NCBI RefSeq assembly: GCF_002994745.2
Contig: NC_037090.1
Location: 8,925,501-8,989,500 of the forward strand
Direction of reading: 5' to 3'
DNA: 64,000 nucleotides
From: Rosa chinensis
Lineage: Eukaryota > Streptophyta > Magnoliopsida > Rosales > Rosaceae
This document shows positions 45,650 to 58,355 of this stretch, piece by piece. Under the pieces are notes generated by a model, which saw only the letters and a program-made list of their open reading frames with translations, made no database searches and was not told the origin of the DNA. Position 1 is the stretch's first letter; each line of letters opens with the position of its first letter. The translations under genes and the position numbers were made by a program.

Positions 45650-48096
45650 GGGGTAGCGGTCATGAAGGCAACCAGACAAAATCGTATTTTTATTCCAGCT
45701 GTAAAGTGCAAAATCTAATTGCCAAATTGCAAAAGGAACAAGCAATTTTCCGAAGATCCTCACGGACTGCTACCTTTACCCGCCATCTACTTCTTCATGA
45801 GAGTCCTATGCACAGTTCGAAAAGGAGTGGATTGGAAGTCACGTTATTCATATGACATTATGGAGATTATGTGAATGGTAGGTATAGTTTGAACATGATT
45901 TTATCACAATCATCTATGTTTCTGGGGAATAAATGGATATGGTCAAATCCAGCAGAATCAATAAGGGATGTTGTGTTACTATTGCCTTCGAGCTCTCGTC
46001 TATCTCTAAAACGAACAAATGTTAGAGGGAAGACTGGGTGTGTCGGTCTTCAACGCTCTGATGCCTAAATCAGTATAATTATAACCATGCGTTTTTTTCC
46101 ACTATTCGAATTAAATAGGTTGGAACTAATTTAACCTTCCCATAATATATACCATGTAGATATATACTGTAATCTATAGAGGGTAAAGATTCTGCCATAC
46201 TGAAGAAAGTATGTGACAGAAAGTTGTGAGGACCTTTTTGTTGTCACTTGCAAACACAAAGGAAGTTGTCGCAATATGGTATGGTAGTGATCCAAGGAGT
46301 CTGGCATCGTGAAAACATAAACAAGAGAGGGTCCCTAACTACCTAATCATGCAACTTTTTCTTGGCCAATATTAATATACCAAGTAGGTCCATCCACTAT
46401 GCAATTATGCATTTGCATGATTGCAGAATGCGGATTATTATTGTAAAATGTTGCATCATATAATTAAAAAGAAATTCATGTATGTATTGACTTGTAGCTT
46501 CCGTCGATATAGCAAACCGACCGTATAAAAGAAAGATTCATAGTGCATCTTTGTTTCTAATTTAATTTGATCCCATCACCTGTCGTGACCTTCCAAATTT
46601 GATAATATGAATATCTAAAATACTATATAAACAGTGAAACATAGAAGAGAACAAATATTATCTGGGGTTTTGACTTTTGAGTGTCTATTAGTAGTAATTT
46701 ACTTGTTTTTGGGTTTTACTGGACTTCTTTTGAGTTTTGATGATGTTACTTGATTTTTAAGTTTTTAATAACCACTTATTAATTGAAAACTTAAGAGTCA
46801 TTATTCCAATCGTGTATTAGTATATTATATCTTCTTTGCTTTCTTCATCATTCTTCTTCGCATCTAGAACTTTAAATTGTAAAGAATTGTAGTTTTAGAT
46901 GGGATGAAATATGTAATGAAGTTCGTGTGGCTCACTACTAGTGGTATCACGTGGCACCAATATTGTTCTTACTCAATCACTTAAAACAGTAACATATGTA
47001 TAGTTTTTTCATAAAATGACTGATAACAACTACTAGAAACATAGGACCAACTTATATACATTAATATTTCTTATCTGTTTTGCAACGAGAGATTCTCTGT
47101 TCCACATCCATAGTTGTCGAAACAACAACCCCAATAAGGTCAACATAAACGCAAGGCCCTTCATATATTTGACCTTCATAATCCCCTAAAAGCAGGGTTC
47201 TGAACCAGATCAGTATCTGTAAAATGGTTTCAAAGTCATCCACATGATATATATGATGCATATTGATGCTCATTGCTTCTCTCCCTGTCTTTGTCTCTCC
47301 TTTCTTTACTCTTTACTCTTTTTAGAGTCACAATCGTTCGATCTCCTACGCATAATCTTCCGGAGTGTACTTCTACGATAAACAAGATAAAGTGGGAGAA
47401 AAGTAAAGCCATAATCTTGGTAGTTACTAGTAGCACGCAACTTGGGAATATGATCAAGCTTTAGTTTATTCAGTCATTTGATTATAATCCAATAATTGAG
47501 AATAGTAATTGACACTACAATCAAATCCAGACTGGCTACTAGTACATGGACAGCTTTATACAGTTTCTATCTACATAATGTATATGCATGATATGACATC
47601 AAAAGGAGGCTAATTTTTTTTTTTTTCTTAAGTTTATAACTCAATCAAGGTGGGACTTTGGGAGGCTTATCTTCACGACTAATTTATTATATTAAAATTT
47701 GAATTATAGATGGAGGGAGCCATACATCTGACATAATTAGCCTACACTTGTTTTATATTCACATAATTAAGTTGTATATATAGTCACGAATGGGCATTGG
47801 ATGTTTCATTACCTTATTGGTCAGTATGAACTTAGATAATTTCTGGCTCCAATTTTTATTATATTTTGAGAGCGCTAGCTAATTCTTTTCTATTAATCTA
47901 GGACCTTCTGTTAGCTATTTGTCTTTTGTATCGATCGTTTGGTGACGGGATGCATATTTGGGATGAGAAATGACATTGACTTCATTCAATCAAAGAAAAC
48001 TAGAACTAGTGGCCGGTTTCACAAAGCAACCTTATTTCAACATGTGTTAATCGTTTTTAATTTCCACTTTTTTGAGTATGGTTGTCTTCAGGTTGA
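45650..48096. other. Intergenic, no gene recognised
   Basis: AT-rich DNA between the CIPK flank and a MITE. Short open frames (for example 45613-45855 and 47273-47464) have no recognisable domains. Confidence 0.5.
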
Positions 48097-48489
48097 ACAA
48101 TTCTTAGGTTCACACAGGGGTCAATGAGCATATTCACTCTTTCTTGCGATTAACGCATAATAACTTTAAATTTTTTAATTTAACCATTCATGTTGTATAA
48201 TGTAATACAAAAATTAGATCTGTAAAAAATCAATCAAAAGTTATTCATTTCTATGAAATACATGGACAGTTCATCATAATAGTAGTAAGTGTTGTTAGAA
48301 CCATCAATTTGTTTGATTCAATTAGATAATTAAATGATTTTTGATTCGATTGATTTTTTACAGAAATAATCTTTAAAGGCCAATTTAAGATATGGACCGT
48401 TGGATTATAAATTTATTATATAAAAATATGTTAATCGACAATTGGGGTGAATATACTCGTTCACCCTAAAGAGTGAACCTAAGAATTGT
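48097..48489. mobile_element. Foldback MITE (~393 bp)
   Basis: The left end ACAATTCTTAGGTTCAC and the right end GTGAACCTAAGAATTGT are perfect inverted repeats. Similarity continues inward ('tgtaaaaaatcaatc' in both arms, inverted). No coding capacity. The flanking bases do not give a clear TSD, so the superfamily is undetermined. Confidence 0.7.
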
Positions 48490-48856
48490 CCACCAAATTG
48501 CCAACACATGAACATAATAAGAATCAGCGTCATATATCTTGACCACAACTAATCATATATGTATGTATAGCATTTGGTGTCTACGTAATATGTCCAAATC
48601 ATATATATTATGGATATTCCAACCATCTATGCAAGTAAATTAGAGACTGAAAACAGCGATCACAAAACTACGTACGTTATGAATGTGAATTCAATGTCAT
48701 TGAAAAAAAATGATCGGAAGTTGATTATTCAAAAGTTAAACAAAAAGCTAGAATGACTACTTTTCAATCAGTTGTAAGATGATGAAGATGATACAAATTA
48801 ACTATCATTCTGCGAAAACGACATAATCAGCAGCACTCTGCCAATGAACACATCAA

Positions 48857-50302
48857 TCAGCCGGTGCTGGACGCAGGATTGAAATAGGTGCACTTGTCAC
48901 AAGACCAGTAACCGGCGCCCTCTGGAATGTGTGCAGTACACATCCCACATTTAACGGAAGACATTGCATTGATATAAGTACAGCGCTCACAAGACCAACT
49001 AGCTCCTTCGCAGCATGTCTCTGGAAGCCCATGCTCTAATGCCCTAACCAGGTTCTTAAAATAGGTCGCTGTCATATTTGTAAGGTCTTGGAGTCTTACA
49101 CGAAAGTCTGCAAAGCCCTTCTTTTCCACTACTGATGAGGATGAGGAGGGATCACTATTAGCCAAGATGAGAAACTGTTGCACTTGGTTCTCAAGCTTCT
49201 TTACGCTGAACTCCGCATGGCCTTGCAAGCACTCGAATAGCTTCCGTTTAGGATGCTGCGCCTCATGATCACTCATGTTGTAGTAATCGTACACAACAAT
49301 CCATCGCAATACCTGCCTGCATTCAATCATCTGTTTGCATGCCTCTAACAAAAAATCCAACTCGTGCCCTTCTAATAATTCTTGATGCACGGTCGTCTTC
49401 ACCTCGTCAAATACTTCAAGAGCTTTTTCCTTTGATTTTCCGTGGTTTTGCCAGCGCTGGTAATGCACGGATTCTAATATATTCGAAATCCACTTCCCTG
49501 CAGTTTGGCAGTCCACGGGACGATGATTCTCCTCCTCCTCACAGTTCCAGCAATAACTACGAGAGCAAACACACGAGACATGATAGCAACTAGTACTAGA
49601 ACCACCAGCATCCAACCTAATAGCGGAGTTACAATCCGGAGCAGGACACCACTTGATCAACTTGCGATCTTCTAAATAAGATCTCAATAGGTAATGCTTG
49701 TACCTCTTATAACATTCATCTTCTTGGTTTGTGGCCAACATTACGTTTTGGACTAAATCAGGTCCAACCACTGCACTACAATCGGGTTCAGGACATCTCA
49801 AAACCAAACATGCAGGACCCTCCTCATTGATTAATTTTGTTATGTAACCTGTCCAGCAATCTCCACAAAAAGGATGACCGCAAGAAGCTGAGATATTACT
49901 ACTATTACTATATGAACATAGTCGGCAACTACTGCTTATTAGATCTTCACCGGCATTATCCAGTAGGGGTTTCTTCAACAAGCCAGCTTTTTCGCGGATT
50001 TTATTTTCATCAGCAAACCATGCATCGGTGAGATTATCGGTCCTCCAATTCGAGTGAAGGAGCAGTAAGCATGCATCAGATTTTGATACCGAAAGAAAAG
50101 TGGACGCTTTTGCAATATCATCCTCCTGAAGTTTGGCAACTTCTTCTTGCTTCAGAATAGTATAATTCTTTTTCTGTGGGAACCAAATCTCACCCAACTT
50201 ATCGGATTTGTCATCGACTTCAAGGCAATCATAATATGCTTCTTCATCTATACGCTCTCCGGCTCTGAAACTGTCATCGTTCTGATGGTCCATATCGTCC
50301 AT
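48857..50302 (-). CDS. ARIADNE-like RBR protein lacking RING2, intronless
   Basis: 481 residues in one exon. The order is an acidic N-terminus, a helical UBA-like region (~60-108) and RING1 with all eight ligands (C126, C129, C141, H143, C146, C149, C170, C175). IBR follows (C219, C224, C244, C246, C251, C254, H260, C265), then the ARIADNE helical domain (~275-430), one complete RanBP2-type zinc finger (C438, C441, C452, C455) and the first half of a second (C468, C471) cut by the stop. ARI proteins are RBR ubiquitin ligases that pass ubiquitin through a cysteine in RING2. Here RING2 is absent: after 'HRPVDCQTAGKW' the ARIADNE domain begins within ~10 residues. The frame is otherwise intact. 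It may bind E2~ubiquitin without catalysing transfer, or be a retained decayed duplicate. Confidence 0.92.
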   Translation of the reverse strand: MDDMDHQNDDSFRAGERIDEEAYYDCLEVDDKSDKLGEIWFPQKKNYTILKQEEVAKLQEDDIAKASTFLSVSKSDACLLLLHSNWRTDNLTDAWFADENKIREKAGLLKKPLLDNAGEDLISSSCRLCSYSNSSNISASCGHPFCGDCWTGYITKLINEEGPACLVLRCPEPDCSAVVGPDLVQNVMLATNQEDECYKRYKHYLLRSYLEDRKLIKWCPAPDCNSAIRLDAGGSSTSCYHVSCVCSRSYCWNCEEEENHRPVDCQTAGKWISNILESVHYQRWQNHGKSKEKALEVFDEVKTTVHQELLEGHELDFLLEACKQMIECRQVLRWIVVYDYYNMSDHEAQHPKRKLFECLQGHAEFSVKKLENQVQQFLILANSDPSSSSSVVEKKGFADFRVRLQDLTNMTATYFKNLVRALEHGLPETCCEGASWSCERCTYINAMSSVKCGMCTAHIPEGAGYWSCDKCTYFNPASSTG

Positions 50303-50418
50303 AGCACTCGCTGCTTAGCATAGCTCGCTCAACCTATATGGGTAGTGTCGACCGATCCTAGCTTATAGACCATAGACCACAAAACCTAAAATCCACAAAT
50401 GCTTCTCTATCTATTACG

Positions 50419-50427
50419 TATTTATAG
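50419..50427 (-). promoter_or_regulatory. TATA box of the RBR gene
   Basis: On the minus strand CTATAAATA lies about 117 bp upstream of the ATG at 50302, in a suitable position for the core promoter. Confidence 0.5.
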
Positions 50428-50429
50428 AC

Positions 50430-51226
50430 AAAACATTAAACAGGTGAAGTATACATAACTCAATTGGACTAGGAAACATATAATAACTAGACAACAAATT
50501 TCAGATGATCGAGATGGTTGGATTGGGAGTATCCTACATCCTATAATTTAGGGAGTATCCTAAACTCCTATACTTTAGGATCTCCAGTGGTATGGGATAA
50601 AGACTCTCCGACGATCAAGTTAATAAGGAGCAGTGGGGAATTCGTTACTAGAGTTGATGAATGGTTTTTTTGTAACCTATTTTGATTTTGATGTAGGGGC
50701 GGAGCCATGTGGGGACTCAGTGGGTTCCGTGCCCCACTCAATTTTATATTTTTTTAAATATTTATGTATATGAAAACAATGATAAATAGCTTGGAGTTCA
50801 TAATAAATCATTGCCAGTCGACTTGGTGTAGTCGCAAAGTATGTATGGTTTTTGCAGATGGTCCCAGGTTTGAAATATGCATGCTGGGAAGTTATTTTTT
50901 CAATTGTTTTTTTTTTCCTTTTGAGAAAATTAACATAGGTTTTCACAATCAGAACTTCTTCGATAGTTAATTGTTTTTGGATCGATTGATTTGAATGGTT
51001 TCTGGATTTAATTGATTGGATATGTTTTTGGACTAAATACATTTTAGTTTTCTCAGGCAGCTTGGTGCCGGTTCAAACTCCATAGTCTGTACCATCTAAC
51101 TCTATCCAAAGAGTAACCCTACTTCGGATCCACTACTTTCACTCGCCATTACTTTATCACACTATCTTTCCCAGCTCTGTTTTTCTACTGGAAAAAGAAA
51201 AGAAAAAGGAGGCAAATCATTTCTGG
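50430..51226. other. Intergenic upstream of the RBR gene
   Basis: No gene. A small inverted motif 'gggagtatcctaaactcctat' lies near 50554. 50690-50900 has a start reminiscent of plant hAT MITEs ('taggggcggagcca'), but no matching end was found. Confidence 0.4.
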
Positions 51227-51239
51227 CACTACTAGAAAT

Positions 51240-51375
51240 CTGTTCATTTACATCACGTCATTTAAATCGGTTAGACTTGCACATGATGTAAAAAAGTAAG
51301 TTAACATCGTTTTAGAAAAATACCGATTTAAATGTATAATATTAACATCGGTTCTTAAAATGACTGATGTTAAAA
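51240..51375. repeat. CACTA left subterminal motif region
   Basis: Within 130 bp of the left end there are several 'acatc' / 'gatgt' motifs ('acatcacg', 'acatgatgta', 'aacatcgttt', 'aacatcggtt', 'ctgatgtt') in both orientations. They match the denser array at the right end and probably bind the element's own DNA-binding protein. Confidence 0.7.
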
Positions 51376-51479
51376 GTTTTGTTTGAAAATTTGCGGGAAC
51401 CTCATTTTCGTGGACGCGCTAAGTGTTTTAATGAAATCAAGGACGCGGGGAGGAAAACTTAAAATTTTCACACTTAGAA

Positions 51480-51770
51480 AAAAAAAAAGCACCCGGCCCG
51501 ATCGACCCCAAAACCAAAACTCAAACCCTAAGAGGCTAAGCTCAGTCTCGGCCTCCATTTTGAACCCATACTCGAGCTCCTCCCAAAACTCAACTCAGTC
51601 GAACTCGCGGCCATTGTTAACCTTCATCCAGTCCTTCATCTTACGCGCCTCCCACCACGACAACGTCCGCTGCTACCCTTCATCGACGCCGACCAAGCAT
51701 TGTTCTTCGAGGAGGAGGAGGACATCATCCAGGCTTCTCTAAACGGCGATGTTCCGTCTTAGTCTCTCGA
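51480..51770 (+). other. GC-rich codon-like block in the CACTA left arm
   Basis: About 290 bp, GC-rich and open in two frames, ending with 'ALFFEEEEDIIQASLNGDVP' and a stop. The related CACTA at 17343 has a GC-rich, CT-rich block in the equivalent place (17570-17880). It may be the promoter-proximal 5' UTR of the transposase transcripts or a captured exon; I cannot tell which. Confidence 0.35.
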
Positions 51771-54052
51771 ATTAAAGGTCTGCAACTGCAAGAAATCGGG
51801 AGCGATTCGGCACTAGTGGCTTCAAAGAACGACCGGGAGGCCACTGGGTAATATAGGGCGACTGTCGAAGGTACAGATCTGGACTGTTTAAGGAGACGAA
51901 GTAATCTTGTAAGTATGATTGTTTTCGTATCAAGTTGTCCAACTTTTATCAAGTTCTTCAGATACAAAGCAGCCAACTTTTATGAATTTGGTACCAAATT
52001 GACCGACTGGTAATACAGGGCCGCAACTGGAGTTTGAAGAAAAGCCCAACAGATTCCTGTATCGAAACATCGTTGCTCCCTGGAGGATTTCTCTCTCAAC
52101 TCAACCACTTCAGGTACTGCTCAGATTAAATTTAAATGGTACTGAGTCGATGTGGGTTTTTGTATTGGAATTTTGAGCAAGTAGTTGATGTTAGATGGTT
52201 TAGAGTTTAGATAGATTTCTGGGTTTTTGTTGTGATATTTCGGTAAACCCGATGTTAGCTTCGGGTAAATGAGGTGTCGTTTCTCTTTGTTTGCAGATTC
52301 TTTGGTGTGTTTTCTGAATTGTGTTATGTTTGCCTCTGCATTTTATTGCAGCAAAACTTTCAGCTTTTGTGTTATAGGTTGCTTAGCAATTCAAAATGGC
52401 AGAGAACTTGTTGACTTGCAAGCTTATTTGTTTGTTGAATATCTGAATATCGATATGTTTTTGCTTTGCCTGAATTAACTTTAGTAATTAATGAATTCCT
52501 AGCTAGTATTGGCTATGTTAAAAGGTTTTGAGCTAGTGGTGACTTGTAGAAACTCTAGAACTATTAGCCCATACGGAATGGTTTCGATTGTGAGGAATTT
52601 TCCTGAGCTCTACATTTACTCCAATCTGAATATATGCTCCTTCTCTGTTGGTAGTCCGAATGCTATATTTTTTGGTAAAAGTTGGTAGAGTTTATTATTG
52701 CCCTAGTGAACGGGAGATGCAATGTAAAAGAAATAGTTGCCTCTCCTTTTTCTCCATTTATTTACTTTCATATATGTGGGATCTTTAGGAAGACATAATG
52801 TGTGTCTGGTCCTATTGAGTGACTATCCACCTAAACAGTACAAGAGTTAACTACTCTTTCCTCTGATTCATTTGTATATGACCATTATTAGAGACTAGGA
52901 ATGTTACTTTCGATATTGGATTAAGCTTCTTTCTCTTATCAAATCAAACGATGTTTAATTGTTGTTGATGTAGAATCCAAATATGTGTTGTATATAAGGA
53001 CAGAAGTTAGGAGATTAAGAAGTTGAATGGATTTTCAGTTAAAAGTTATTAGTTTTCAATCTCAAAGTAAGGAACTAAAGCTGTTTAGTACCTGCATTGT
53101 TTCCATAACATCTTCTGTGTCTAAGTGTGAAGAAGGTTTTGGGGAATAATTTTAAAGTGAGGGACTTAAAGATGAGTTATGGAGTTATAGTTTAAATGTT
53201 GTTATTGCTCTTAACAGCTCAACCCTACCTTTGCAGCTTTTGATTTCTTCATCTGTTGTTGTTGTTGTGGAGTTAATTTTTTTCTTTTTCTCTTTCCTTC
53301 TTAGTACTTTGCATTTCTTTTAGGTTCGTCACTCACATGGTTTCCATTCCTCTTATCCTATTGCTGTGTTCTGTGGATATTTTTATCTAACTCACCCATT
53401 TCAAATTACGCAGTTGCAAGAATTTAAACAGCGTGCATTAGGCAACTTGGATGAACCTTTGTCAAGCCTGCATAAATGAGAAGCAACCATTGCATATGTT
53501 GATGGTAAGTGTTCATTCAATGTTGATTGTTAATGGTAAGTGTTCATTCAATGTTGAGTAGTATATAGAGGTGCACTATGACTTAAAAGAATGAACTGAA
53601 CTATCATTGGACTGTTTTTTTTTTTTTTCATAATCTTATGTCGTTGTAGTAAAGTCCTATTCAATTTTAATATTGCAATAATCTGATCTTGGTTATCTTA
53701 ATAAATTGTAAGATACCAAGTTGGTTGGAAGGAGCAGCAGGTTAAGAGCGGATCTTTAAGGCGAAACTAGTGTTGAGTAGTGAAATCCAACTGTTCAGGT
53801 TAGTAACCCAACTTTTCTGCTTTGGTTTGTTTATCAACTGTGTGAAGTGTTTAGCTAATTTTCAGTTGATGATTGGTGTATGAAGTTTTTGAAGTGATGA
53901 TTATGAGTCTTTTATTTGTGCATGAACTGTATGGCAAGTTGAAAATCTGTCTTGAATATGTGTATGAAGTGTTGGACGATTGTAATTCATCTTTGGTTTG
54001 CTGTCCAGTTTTGATTGGTTAAATTAATTTACTTTTTCATGATGTTTCAGCA

Positions 54053-57000
54053 ATGGATAAATCTTGGATTAATGAAGATAGGGATACTTTGAAGTACCAA
54101 TTAGGTGTGGAGAATTTTTTGATTTTTGCTGAAGAAAATGCTAGTAACCATAAAAGAATTCCTTGCCCTTGTTCAAGATGTGTAAATTTCAAAAAAAGTC
54201 TAGTAAAGTGATTAGGGGCCATTTGTATGATTACGGCTTTTGTTTGAGCTACACAAGCTGGATATGGCATGGAGAACCCTCTTTGTCCTCATGTGGTAGT
54301 GCGCCTGGTGGTTTTGGGGCAGACCAAAACCATCAAGTTGTGTCTGAAACTGTTGATATGTGTCAAGCAGCCTTTAATGAGGGTGATTATGATGAGGAGT
54401 CATTTGAGTTTAATAAGTTTGTTGAGGATGCAGAGAGACCTTTATTTGAAAATAGTGAACGCACTAAGTTAGATTCATTGGTGCAACTTCATAACTTGAA
54501 AGCTAGGTTCGGTATGAGTGATACTTGCTTTTCTGAGTTACTTTCCACTATTGGGTCATTGCTTCCTAAAGATAATGTACTCCCTCAAAGTCTATATGAG
54601 GCAAAGAAGACTCTCAGTAATTTAGGGCTGCAATATGAGAAAATTCATGCATGTCCTAATGACTGCATATTGTATAGGAAAGAGTTTTCCGTTGAGATCA
54701 CTTGTCCTAAGTGTGGTTTGTCTCGTTGGAAGCTAAAGAAGGATAAAACTGTTAAAGTGGGGCAACCAGCGAAGGTGTTGTGGTATTTTCCCATAATTCC
54801 TAGATTCAAACGCTTGTTCAAATCTGCCGACACTGCTGAAATGCTTAATTGGCATGAGGACAAGCGAATTAAGGATGGACACATGCGCCATCCAGCTGAT
54901 TCTCCCGCATGGAAGTTGGTAGATTATAAATGGCCTGACTTTGCTGCAGAGTCAAGAAATCTTCGGTTGGCTTTGTCAGCTGATGGTATTAATCCACATA
55001 GTTCTCTAAGTAGTAGGTATAGTTGTTGGCCCGTAATATTGGTGACCTACAATCTTCCTCCGTGGTTATGTATGAAGAGGAAGTTTATGATGTTATCTCT
55101 ATTAATATCTGGTCCGAAACAACCGGGAAATGACATTGATATCTACTTGGAGCCTTTGATTGATGATTTGCAAAGTTTGTGGGAAGGAGTTCATGATGTC
55201 TATGATGCACACAGAAGAGAATATTTCTCACTAAGAGCTGTTTTATTGTGGACCATCAATGACTTCCCCGCATATGGAAACTTATCGGGATGCACCACTA
55301 AAGGATACAAAGCATGTCCAATTTGTGGTGACAAAACTTCAGCCACACATTTGCCCCACAGTAGGAAAATGTCTTATAGCTGCCATCGCAAGTACTTGCC
55401 ACGTCATCATCCTTACCGGAGGCAGAAAAAAGCTTTTAATAATGAGCAAGAATTTGAAGTTGCACCTGCACCGTTATCCGGAGAGGATGTGTTAAAGAGG
55501 GTAGAAGATATTAACTATGAGTACGGAAAGGGAAAAAAGAAGAGGAACTCAGATTCTACCTGTACTCCTTGGAAGAAAAAATCCATTTTTTTTAACTTGG
55601 AGTATTGGAAATCTCTTCATGTTCGCCATGCTCTCGATGTAATGCATATTGAGAAGAATGTTTGTGAGAGTGTGATAGATACACTACTAAATATGCCTTC
55701 TAAAACAAAAGATAGTGTGGCTGCCCGCTTAGATATGGTTGACATAGGTGTTAGACTTGATTTGGGTCCAGATATTGGGGAGAAAAAAACATATTTACCT
55801 GCTGCCCCTTACACTTTGTCAAGGGTAGAAAAGATAAAGATGTGTACTTCTTTCTTGTTTATGAAAGTTCCTTATGGTCATTCATCAAACATAAAAAATT
55901 TGGTATCCATGGATGATTTGAAGTTGTATGGATTGAAATCCCATGATTGTCATACTTTAATGCAGCAATTGCTTCCAGTGGCTATTCGTTCGGTGCTTCC
56001 CAAGCATGTTCGAATATCTATAATGAGGTTGTGCTTCTTCTTTAATGCTTTGTGCACGAAAGTGGTTGATGTGTCGAAGTTGGATAAGTTGCAATCTGAT
56101 TTGGTTTTGACCATGTGTGAGCTAGAGAAGATATTTCCTCCCTCCTTTTTCGACATAATGGTTCATCTCACTGTGCATCTAGTTAGAGAAGTGCGATTAT
56201 GTGGGCCTGTTTTCTATAGATAGATGTACCCTTTTGAACGGTTCATGAAAGTTTTGAAGGGGTATGTTCGCAACCGTTTTCATCCGGAAGGTTGTATAGC
56301 CGTTTGTGAGAGTGTGATAGGTACACTACTAAATATGCCTTCTAAAACAAAAGATAGTGTGGCTGCCCGCTTAGATATGGTTGACATAGGTGTTAGACTT
56401 GATTTGGGTCCAGATATTGGGGAGAAAAAAACATATTTACCTGCTGCCCCTTACACTTTGTCAAGGGCAGAAAAGATAAAGATGTGTACTTCTTTCTTGT
56501 TTATGAAAGTTCCTTATGGTCATTCATCAAACATAAAAAATTTGGTATCCATGGATGATTTGAAGTTGTATGGATTGAAATCCCATGATTGTCATACTTT
56601 AATGCAGCAATTGCTTCCAGTGGCTATTCGTTCGGTGCTTCCCAAGCATGTTCGAATATCTATAATGAGGTTGTGCTTCTTCTTTAATGCTTTGTGCACG
56701 AAAGTGGTTGATGTGTCGAAGTTGGATAAGTTGCAATCTGATTTGGTTTTGACCATGTGTGAGCTAGAGAAGATATTTCCTCCCTCCTTTTTCGACATAA
56801 TGGTTCATCTCACTGTGCATCTAGTTAGAGAAGTGCGATTATGTGGGCCTGTTTTCTATAGATGGATGTACCCTTTTGAACGGTTCATGAAAGTTTTGAA
56901 GGGGTATGTTCGCAACCGTTTTCATCCGGAAGGTTGTATAGCCGAGAGTTATGTTGGAGAAGAATGTGTGGAGTTTTGCTCTGAGTTTGTTCACCATTGT

Positions 57001-58098
57001 GATCCAATTGGAGTTCCTAAGGATTCAAGTCAGTTGTGTGGACCACTTTCTATTGCAAAACTAAAGTGCATAGATGAGAAAGAGAGAGACCAGGCACATC
57101 TTCATGTCCTATCCAATAATGCTGAAGTGGATCCGTATAAGAAGTAAGTACTATCAACTTTTATTTTTATCATAAATATAAATTAAGCTAGTCTCAAACA
57201 TTTTCACATCCGTTTTTATTATTTTTTATGTGGATAGGGCACATAGAAAGATTGTGGAGCAGTTGTACGGGGGAAAAAATAAGAGTAAACAATGGCTATT
57301 AAGTGAGCACAATCGTACTTTTGCAGATTGGTTTCAATCCAAGGTCAGTACATATTGTGTTCAATGCTAAGTTATATAAGAATCAAATATGAATAATACT
57401 CAAGTAACTTCATATGGCTGTTTTATAATCAGGTTTTAGCTGAAATGAAGGAAAATCGTAATAAGGTTTCAGAAACAATTAGGTGGCTAGCTGGAAAACC
57501 GAGTTTCAGAGTGTTTACTTATGAAGGTTATATTTATAATGGAGATAAGCACTTCACAAAGCTGCGAGATGAGGCAAGAGTCGTCCAAAATAGTGGGGTT
57601 TCCTTATTGGCAAAGACGATGCAGGTGTCTGGCGCTAAGGATAAAAATCCGGTGGAGAGTGATATGACTTTTTATGGGGTTATCGAAGAGATATGGGAGC
57701 TTGACTATCATGCTTTCAAAGCCCCATTGTTTCTGTGTAAATGGGCAGCGAATGAAAAAGGAATCAAACAAGATGAGTTTGGTTTTACACTTGTTGATCT
57801 TAATCATGAAGGCCATAAAAAAGACAAGTTTGCTTTTGCTGGTCAAGTGAAGCAAGTATTTTTTGTGGAAGATCCACTTGATTCCCGCTGGTCGGTTGTA
57901 CTAACCACCCCAAATAGAGACTATCGGGATTGTCTCTATGATGATGATCTAGGGGACACCACCTTGGAACATCAACCATTTTGTGCTGAAATACCCCCTT
58001 GTGATGAAGACGAGAATGAGGCTGATGCCACTTATCTAAGAGAGAATGTTGAGGGGTTTTGGGTCAACCAGTTCACTACTCCAAGAGAGCATTATTAG
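54053..58098 (+). pseudogene. CACTA TNPD-type transposase, broken by frameshift and stop
   Basis: Exons 54053-57143, 57238-57343 and 57433-58098 join in phase across GT-AG introns. The N-terminus (MDKSWINEDRDTLKYQLGVE, 'CPCSRC') is the transposase-associated domain. The frame shifts at an A7 run near 54192. The Transposase_21 core (DDE-type in this family: 'LSADGINPHSS', 'LLWTINDFPAYGNLSGC', 'KACPICGD') follows, then DUF4218 ('DVMHIEKNVCESVI', 'FYRWMYPFERFMK', 'VEFCSEFV'), and DUF4216 in the last exon ('FYGVIEEIWELDY', 'DPLDSRWSVV'). A TAG replaces Trp at 56221-56223 and a 642-bp segment is tandemly duplicated in frame. The intact protein would bind the ends and cut the element out. Confidence 0.92.
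55661..56944 (+). repeat. In-frame 642-bp tandem duplication inside the transposase gene
   Basis: Copy 1 is 55661-56302 and copy 2 is 56303-56944. I find only three differences: gatagAta/gatagGta, agggTaga/agggCaga, and the stop gatAg/gatGg. 642 is 214 codons, so phase is kept. The duplicated part is the start and middle of DUF4218. Confidence 0.95.
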
Positions 58099-58355
58099 AT
58101 TTTGTTTGTGTTGTAATATAAGTGGCTTATATTATTGTGTGATGTATTTTAGTTGAACACTATGCTATTGCTTATATGCATCAATTCTGTTATGTATCTG
58201 GTTCCTTATTTTAATTATCTTTTAATTCGACTCTATTGAATCTATTTTCTTTTAATTGCCTCCATGTTTTGTTTAGAACTATAATCTGATTGCTTCTCTG
58301 CTGTTTGCATTATGTAACACTTGGTTGGTGCATTGTGATCAGATAGCTTGAAGAA

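Noticed and set aside
50760..50900. Possible SINE ('tggtgtagtcg ... cccaggtttgaaa')
   Set aside because: A- and B-box-like motifs are weak, no tail and no target duplication were seen.
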